This document shows, in pieces, positions 7,069-12,323 of a DNA stretch of 14,684 nucleotides. The translations under genes were made by a program, and so were the position numbers. Position 1 is the stretch's first letter. Each line of letters starts with the position of its first letter. The notes beneath the pieces are model-generated. The model did no database searches and was not told where the DNA came from. It saw only the letters and a list, made by a program, of their open reading frames with translations. This DNA comes from Erysipelotrichaceae bacterium (GTDB lineage: Bacteria > Bacillota_I > Bacilli_A > Erysipelotrichales > Erysipelotrichaceae), in assembly GCA_017512625.1 (NCBI GenBank), contig JAFWFB010000008.1, forward strand, positions 1-14,684. The letters are read 5' to 3'.

Positions 7069-8091
7069 ATGCTGGTTTTTGTAAATGATTACAGCGTAGG
7101 TGCACATCCACAAGTACTTCAAGCGCTTGTTTCGACCAATGAAGAAAAACTGTCCGGATATGGTACGGACATCTATACCACAAGGGCCATCGAGAAGATC
7201 AAAAAGGCCTGTGACAATCAGAACGCGGAAGTCTATCTTCTGACCGGCGGTACCCAGACCAATAAGATCGTTATCGATACGATGTTAAAGCAGTATGAGG
7301 CAGTCATTTCCGTCACCAGCGGACATATCAATGTCCATGAAGCCGGTGCAGTGGAATCGACCGGACGCAAGATCATTCCTTTACAAGGATATGATGGCAA
7401 GATCGATCCGGAAGTACTGGAAAGATACATGAGCGATTTTGTAAATGACGACAATAATTCGCACATGGTCTTCCCGGCCATGGTCTATATCTCCCATCCA
7501 ACGGAACTGGGAACTCTGTATACCAAGGATGAACTGACCAGGATCCACGATACCTGTAAACGCTATGGCATGAACCTGTTTATGGATGGTGCCCGTCTTG
7601 GCTATGGTCTGGCTTCAAAGACCGATCTGACTTTAAAGGATACCAACGAACTGACCGATGTCTTCTATTTCGGCGGTACCAAGCAGGGACTTTTGTGTGG
7701 CGAAGCAGTCGTCTTTACTCACAACAACATGCCCGATCACTTCGTTACTCTGGTCAAAAAGCATGGTGCTCTTTTAGCCAAAGGAAGACTGCTGGGCGTC
7801 CAATTTGATGCAGCCTTCACCGATGATCTCTATTTCAGGATCTCGGAAAATGCGATCGAAAGAGCCGATGAACTGCGCAAGGCTTTAAAGGAAAAGGGTT
7901 ACCGTTTCTTTGTTGAGACTCCTACCAATCAGATCTTTGTGATCATGGAAAACAAGAAGCTGGAGCAGCTTAAAAAGCAGGTCGTCTACAGTTTCTGGGA
8001 AAGATACGACGAAGAACATACCGTCATCCGCTTTGCTACTTCCTGGGCTACCACCAGGGAAGAAGTCGAAGGTCTGATAGAGCTTCTATAA
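7069..8091 (+). CDS. Threonine-aldolase-type PLP-dependent beta-eliminating lyase
   Basis: 340 residues, fold type I PLP enzyme of the low-specificity L-threonine aldolase family, which cleaves threonine to glycine and acetaldehyde. Seen: YGTDIYTTRA (31-40), the PLP-phosphate loop LLTGGTQTN (57-65), SGHINVHEAGA with the ring-stacking His90, MDGARLGYG with Asp173, and the Schiff-base Lys205 in FGGTKQGLLCGEAVV. The C-terminal domain ends ATSWATTREEVEGL. Length and motifs are complete. GGAGG at 7057-7061 stands 7 bases before the ATG. It is divergent from thyA-folA and followed by a terminator. A glycine-supplying role would fit the neighbouring one-carbon genes, but a related beta-eliminating substrate cannot be excluded. 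TAA is followed directly by TAG. Confidence 0.88.
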   Translation: MLVFVNDYSVGAHPQVLQALVSTNEEKLSGYGTDIYTTRAIEKIKKACDNQNAEVYLLTGGTQTNKIVIDTMLKQYEAVISVTSGHINVHEAGAVESTGRKIIPLQGYDGKIDPEVLERYMSDFVNDDNNSHMVFPAMVYISHPTELGTLYTKDELTRIHDTCKRYGMNLFMDGARLGYGLASKTDLTLKDTNELTDVFYFGGTKQGLLCGEAVVFTHNNMPDHFVTLVKKHGALLAKGRLLGVQFDAAFTDDLYFRISENAIERADELRKALKEKGYRFFVETPTNQIFVIMENKKLEQLKKQVVYSFWERYDEEHTVIRFATSWATTREEVEGLIELL

Positions 8092-8105
8092 TAGATAATT
8101 AACAG

Positions 8106-8130
8106 GACACTGCCATTGGCGGTGTCTTTT
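8106..8130 (+). terminator. Intrinsic terminator after the aldolase
   Basis: Nine-pair stem GACACTGCC / GGCGGTGTC (one G-T wobble), loop ATT, then four T. Confidence 0.75.
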
Positions 8131-8140
8131 AATATCGAAA

Positions 8141-8154
8141 TGTAAAGGCTTACA
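8141..8154 (+). promoter_or_regulatory. cre-like operator (LacI/CcpA type)
   Basis: TGTAAAGGCTTACA is an inverted repeat TGTAA-N4-TTACA. It fits the catabolite-responsive element consensus TGWNANCGNTNWCA at all specified positions except the central C. It ends 8 bases before the -10 box of the esterase promoter, a position from which a bound repressor would block polymerase. CcpA as the ligand is an inference. Confidence 0.5.
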
Positions 8155-8159
8155 AATTG

Positions 8160-8168
8160 TGTTATATT
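8160..8168 (+). promoter_or_regulatory. Extended -10 promoter of the esterase-tsaC-glyA operon
   Basis: TGTTATATT carries the TGn extension followed by TATATT (5 of 6 matches to TATAAT). No good -35 is seen, which is common for extended -10 promoters. It lies 18 bases before the esterase ATG and is followed by AGGAGG. Confidence 0.5.
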
Positions 8169-8186
8169 GAATTAGGAGGAATTACC

Positions 8187-9368
8187 ATGAAAACTAATCA
8201 AGCGCAAAATATGAATCTTTTATGCTTTGATATGATTGGAGCAAAGAATGTTACGCCGGGCAAGATCAACTTGTATGCCAAGGGCGTAGATCTTCAGAAG
8301 GATCTGGAGCCTATCTATCATGAAGATGGATCAGTTACCTTATTCCTGGTCAATCCTAAGGCTTCCAAAGTCGAACTGCGATATCGTAAGCATAACTTCA
8401 AGTATTCTGATCCTGAATACCGCAAGGATCCTCAGTTCTACAGCAAGGACTATGTCATTGAACCAATGACCAAGAACGAGGAAGGTGTCTGGGAGATCAC
8501 TGTAAAACCGGGACCTGGCTTCCACAGTGTTTACTTCCTGGTAGATGGTGTAACCACCATCAACTTCCGTTGTCCTTACGACTATGACGGATCAGGCATC
8601 AGAAACTATGTCGATCTTCCTGATGATGAAGATACACAGCTGCTCAATGTTCCGCATGGATCAGTAACCAGAGAGATCTTCTGGTGCAAACAGACTGAAC
8701 GTTTCAGAGTATGTTGGGTCTATACGCCGGCATCCTACGCCAAGAGCGATAAGGAATATCCGGTCGTCTTCATTCACCATGGTGGTGGACAGGATGAGAC
8801 CAGTTGGTTCTATCCTGGCAAAACTGACCTGATCCTGGATAACCTGATCGCCAAGGGTGAAGCTGAAGAGATGATCGTCGTAGCTAACTGCGGTTACTTA
8901 TACCGTGACAATGGTGATGGTACCGTTACGCAGATGAAGCATGATGAGATGATCGTTGAAGACTGCCTGCCTATGATCGAAGAAAAGTACCGCGTCAAGA
9001 AGGATCGCCACTATAGAGCTGCTTGCGGCCTTTCTATGGGTGGTGGACATACCAGAAGAGTTGTCTTCGGACATACCGACCTGTTTGCTAATGTCGGAAT
9101 CTTCTCTTCCGGTGAATTATTCCCGACTGTTGTTGAAGATACCGATTTCCATGGTGTATTTGACAGTGCAGAGAAATTCAACAGCCTCATGGATGTCTGC
9201 TTCATAACCTGTGGCGATGCTGACCCTAGATATGATGAAACTTACAGACAGGTAAGCGAACTTCAGGAAAAGGGTTATAATATCGAATATAAGGGATACC
9301 AAGGACAGCATGAGTGGAATGTTTGGAGATACTGCTTCAAGGATTTCGCAAAGAAGATTTTTAAATAA
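8187..9368 (+). CDS. CE1-like esterase with N-terminal beta-sandwich domain
   Basis: 393 residues from the chosen ATG, which has AGGAGG (8174-8179) 7 bases upstream; an in-frame ATG ten codons earlier overlaps the promoter and lacks such a site. Residues about 45-125 look like an E-set/CBM48-type immunoglobulin-like domain (VTLFLVNPKASKVELRY, then GVWEITVKPGPG and HSVYFLVDG). From about 160 there is an esterase-D/xylanase-Z feruloyl-esterase-like alpha/beta hydrolase: VVFIHHGGGQDE (oxyanion region), nucleophile Ser283 in GLSMGGGHT, acid probably Asp344 or Asp346 in CGDADPRYDE, and base His375 in GQHEWNVW. No signal peptide is present, so it likely acts inside the cell, perhaps deacylating imported sugar esters. 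This is inferred, and the substrate is unknown. A cre-like site precedes it, and tsaC starts 2 bases after its stop. Confidence 0.85.
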   Translation: MKTNQAQNMNLLCFDMIGAKNVTPGKINLYAKGVDLQKDLEPIYHEDGSVTLFLVNPKASKVELRYRKHNFKYSDPEYRKDPQFYSKDYVIEPMTKNEEGVWEITVKPGPGFHSVYFLVDGVTTINFRCPYDYDGSGIRNYVDLPDDEDTQLLNVPHGSVTREIFWCKQTERFRVCWVYTPASYAKSDKEYPVVFIHHGGGQDETSWFYPGKTDLILDNLIAKGEAEEMIVVANCGYLYRDNGDGTVTQMKHDEMIVEDCLPMIEEKYRVKKDRHYRAACGLSMGGGHTRRVVFGHTDLFANVGIFSSGELFPTVVEDTDFHGVFDSAEKFNSLMDVCFITCGDADPRYDETYRQVSELQEKGYNIEYKGYQGQHEWNVWRYCFKDFAKKIFK

Positions 9369-9370
9369 GA

Positions 9371-9982
9371 ATGAGTGAACTATTTACCAGAAATGATTTA
9401 AGTACGGTAATAGATCTGATGAAAAATGATAAGAAGGTCATTGCGATGCCGACGGATACGGTTTTCGGAATCGGTTGCGTATACGATGACCTTCTTTCCT
9501 TAGAAAGGATCAAACAGATCAAACACCGTGATCCCCGCAAGGCCTTGCCGATGATGTGCAGCAACCTGGAAATGATCGAAAGGATAGCCATCCTAAACGA
9601 TGATGACAGAAGGCTGGTCAAGGCCATGGGCAAAGGGGCCATCACCTATATCTTCCGCCTTAGGGAAGAGATCGATCGGACTATTACCAACGGACTAGAT
9701 ACGATCGCCATCAGGATACCTGATGATGATTTTATTATCGGACTGATCGAAGGTATCAATAAACCGCTGCTTGTAACAAGCATGAATATCTCCAACGAAC
9801 CTTCCATCAGATATGCGAGCGAAGTTATCGCTAAATTCAGTGATCAAGTGGATATAATCATCAATGAAGATGCTCTAAGTACGGTGTCCAGCACGATCTA
9901 TGACACGATCAACCACCGGATACTGAGACAAGGGGCCATTGATTTAAAGACGATAGAAGAGAAAGGAAGTTTACATGGATAA
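9371..9982 (+). CDS. tsaC: L-threonylcarbamoyladenylate synthase (YrdC/TsaC type)
   Basis: 203-residue single-domain YrdC protein, without the extra C-terminal Sua5 domain. It makes threonylcarbamoyl-AMP from threonine, bicarbonate and ATP for the t6A37 modification of ANN-decoding tRNAs, which is then completed by the TsaB/TsaD/TsaE proteins. Motifs: PTDTVFGIG (27-35), [10 protein letters not shown] (51-60) for nucleotide and phosphate contacts, TIAIRIPDD, and [13 protein letters not shown]. The start lies 2 bases after the esterase stop and has no strong ribosome binding site of its own, so translational coupling is likely. Its end overlaps the glyA start by 8 bases. A YrdC-family gene near glyA is a familiar Firmicutes arrangement (ywlC region of B. 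subtilis). Confidence 0.9.
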   Translation: MSELFTRNDLSTVIDLMKNDKKVIAMPTDTVFGIGCVYDDLLSLERIKQIKHRDPRKALPMMCSNLEMIERIAILNDDDRRLVKAMGKGAITYIFRLREEIDRTITNGLDTIAIRIPDDDFIIGLIEGINKPLLVTSMNISNEPSIRYASEVIAKFSDQVDIIINEDALSTVSSTIYDTINHRILRQGAIDLKTIEEKGSLHG

Positions 9983-11192
9983 GAGGATCGAGAGAATACT
10001 GGAAAACGAAACGTTAAGACAGAGACATAACATCGAGCTTATCGCCTCAGAGAATTATGCGAGCAAGGATGTCATGGCGCTTTGCGGTTCCGTTTTTACC
10101 AACAAATACGCTGAAGGATATCCTAAGGCCAGATATTACGGCGGTTGTGAGAATGTCGATGAGGTTGAATCGTTGGCTATCGAATATCTCAAGGAGATCT
10201 ATCATTGCGACCACGCCAATGTTCAGCCGCATTCCGGATCAAGTGCCAATATGGCAGTCTACATGTCGGTCTTAAAACCGGGCGATAAGATCTTAGGCAT
10301 GGATCTTAAGGCCGGTGGTCATCTTACTCATGGCTATAGCCTCAGTTTCAGCGGCCAGCTATATCAGTCTTTTTCCTATGGCGTCGATCCAAAGATGGAA
10401 GTCATCGACTATGATGATGTTTTAAGGATCGCCAAAGAAGTCAAACCGCAGATGATCGTCTGTGGTGCCAGCGCCTATCCGCGCTTTATCGATTTCAAGA
10501 GATTCCGCGAGATCGCTGATGAAGTAGGTGCCTACCTGATGGTGGACATGGCTCATATCGCGGGACTGGTTGCGGTAGGTCTGCACCCAAGCCCGATTCC
10601 TTACGCTGACTTTGTTACCAGCACTACCCATAAGACCTTAAGAGGACCAAGAGGCGGTATCATCCTTTGCAAGCAGGAATATGCGAAGAAGCTTGATCGG
10701 GCAGTCTTCCCGGGAATTCAGGGCGGACCGCTTGAACATATCATTGCGGGCAAGGCCCAATGCTTCTATGAAGCTCTGCAGCCGGAGTTCAAGATCTACC
10801 AGCAGCAGGTCCTGGATAACATCCAGGTCCTTGGAGCTGAACTGGTAAAGGGCGGACTTCGTCTAGTAAGCGGCGGCAGTGACAACCACCTCCTGCTTGT
10901 CGACTTAAGCAATCTGAACATTTCCGGAAAGACAGCGGAAACGGTCCTTGATGAGGTATGCATTACCGTCAATTAGAATGCGATCCCTAACGATCCTTTA
11001 AAGGCTACTCTGACCAGCGGTATCCGTTTAGGTACAGCAGCAATGACTACCAGAGGATTTAAGGAAGAGGAGTTTAAAAAGGTCGCTGGATTCATCCTGG
11101 CAGTGCTCAAGAATCCGGAAGATGAAGCCCTTAAGGCTGACATCAAAAAACAGGTCATTGAACTTACTGACCGCTTTGATACGATTGCCTGA
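9975..11192 (+). pseudogene. glyA: Serine hydroxymethyltransferase GlyA, frame interrupted by one UAG at codon 334
   Basis: PLP enzyme converting serine and tetrahydrofolate to glycine and methylene-tetrahydrofolate. The frame runs from ATG 9975 to TGA 11190-11192, giving 405 positions, the usual length, with a single TAG at 10974-10976. Intact upstream: LIASENYAS (22-30), [14 protein letters not shown] (44-57), GGHLTHG (114-120), VDMAHIAGL and the Schiff-base Lys220 in [13 protein letters not shown]. Intact downstream: NAIPNDP, then [16 protein letters not shown] with Arg351, the substrate-carboxylate Arg (E. coli Arg363). Homologues read ITVNKN, so Lys AAG to TAG is the simplest change. Stopping gives 333 residues without Arg351 and should be inactive. 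AAAGGAAG precedes the ATG, inside tsaC. Nonsense mutation, consensus error or UAG readthrough are the options; lack of any other damage suggests the event is recent or tolerated. Confidence 0.9.
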
Positions 11193-11211
11193 TCAAATAA
11201 TTAAGAATAAT

Positions 11212-11241
11212 AAAAAACGGGATCACTTGATCTCGCTTTTT
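11212..11241. terminator. Bidirectional terminator between glyA and prfB
   Basis: Stem CGGGATC / GATCTCG (one G-T pair) flanked by A5-6 and T5 runs, with a 4-base loop. It serves convergent glyA and prfB, and the prfB TGA at 11223-11225 lies inside it. Confidence 0.75.
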
Positions 11242-12323
11242 AAATAGGCAAATATGAATCCTTCGATGTAGCCGTCCATGACCCTTTGAATGTTACCCTC
11301 TTCATAGCCGGATCGATGATCCTTGACCAAAGTGTAAGGACAGAAGGTATAGGTACGGATCTGGGATCCCCATTCGATGAGCTTTTGCTCACCCTTGATA
11401 TCCTTAAGCTCTTTTTCCTGTTTTTCGATCTCCAGTTTGTAGAGCTTGCTTTTTAACATATTCAGACAGTTTTCCCTGTTGATGAGCTGGGAACGTTCGG
11501 TCTGGGAAGTGACGACGATACCGGTCGGAAGATGCTTTATCCTAACGGCACTGTCGACTTTATTGACGTTTTGTCCACCGGCGCCGGAAGAGCGCATGGT
11601 AGTGACTTCCAGATCCTTATCAGGGATCTCGATCTCGATCTCATTGTTGAATTCCGGTGTGATCTCGACACTGGCAAAGGAGGTATGTCTTCTTGCTCCC
11701 GCATCAAACGGTGAGATCCTGATCAGGCGGTGGACACCGCTTTCTCCCTTGAGATAGCCATAAGCGAGATCGCCTTTGATCAATACGCTGCAGGACTTGA
11801 TGCCGGCTTCTTCTGCGTCCTGATAGTCCAGTACTTCAAAGCCGAAACCGTTGTTTGCTGCATAGCGCTGATACATCCTGAAAAGCATGCTTGCCCAGTC
11901 CTGGGACTCGGTACCGCCGGCTCCCGGATGGATCTCAAGGATGCAGTTGGAATGATCGTAGGGATTGCTTAGCAGGACCTCGATCTCGAAAGCATCGAAA
12001 TCCTTACATAACTGTTCATATTCTTCCTCGACCAGGGCATAGAGGTCCTCGTCGTAGCTGGCAGTCAGTTCGCCGATCGTTTCCGTAAGCTCATTGATGC
12101 TCTTGTCGATCGCCTTGAACTTGTTTACCAGATCCCTTAGATTGTTGGCTCTTTTAATGGTAGAGGTCGCTGCCTTCTGGTCATTCCAAAAGTCATCGCT
12201 GTTTTGCTTAGCATCCAGCTCCTTGATCTCCTGTTCCATCTTAGGGATATCCATGGATTCGGAAAGACCTTTGATTTTAGTGGCGTACTCATTCAGAGTA
12301 CTTTTGATCTCATATAATTCCAT
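11223..12323 (-). CDS. prfB: Peptide chain release factor 2, encoded without a frameshift
   Basis: 366 residues in one uninterrupted frame. RF2 releases peptides at UAA and UGA. It carries the UGA/UAA-reading tripeptide SPF (204-206) and the catalytic GGQ (249-251) in SGAGGQNVN, plus HPGAGGTESQDW (132-143). Most bacterial prfB genes have an in-frame UGA near codon 25 that needs a +1 shift (the CTT TGA C site). Here the equivalent place reads Ser-Met-Asp at codons 23-25 (TCC ATG GAT), with no UGA and no upstream SD-like purine run, so that autoregulation is absent. The start shares one base with the secA TAA; AAGAAGAG from the secA Lys tail can act as its ribosome binding site. Confidence 0.95.
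   Translation of the reverse strand: MELYEIKSTLNEYATKIKGLSESMDIPKMEQEIKELDAKQNSDDFWNDQKAATSTIKRANNLRDLVNKFKAIDKSINELTETIGELTASYDEDLYALVEEEYEQLCKDFDAFEIEVLLSNPYDHSNCILEIHPGAGGTESQDWASMLFRMYQRYAANNGFGFEVLDYQDAEEAGIKSCSVLIKGDLAYGYLKGESGVHRLIRISPFDAGARRHTSFASVEITPEFNNEIEIEIPDKDLEVTTMRSSGAGGQNVNKVDSAVRIKHLPTGIVVTSQTERSQLINRENCLNMLKSKLYKLEIEKQEKELKDIKGEQKLIEWGSQIRTYTFCPYTLVKDHRSGYEEGNIQRVMDGYIEGFIFAYLKSEIK

Noticed and set aside
8157..8186. Esterase start ten codons upstream
   Set aside because: That ATG-containing stretch overlaps the -10 box and the ribosome binding site of the better start at 8187.
10974..11158. Separate small gene encoding the GlyA C-terminus
   Set aside because: The downstream segment continues glyA exactly in frame and has no start codon with a ribosome binding site; the first in-frame ATG (11042) lies past the substrate-binding Arg.
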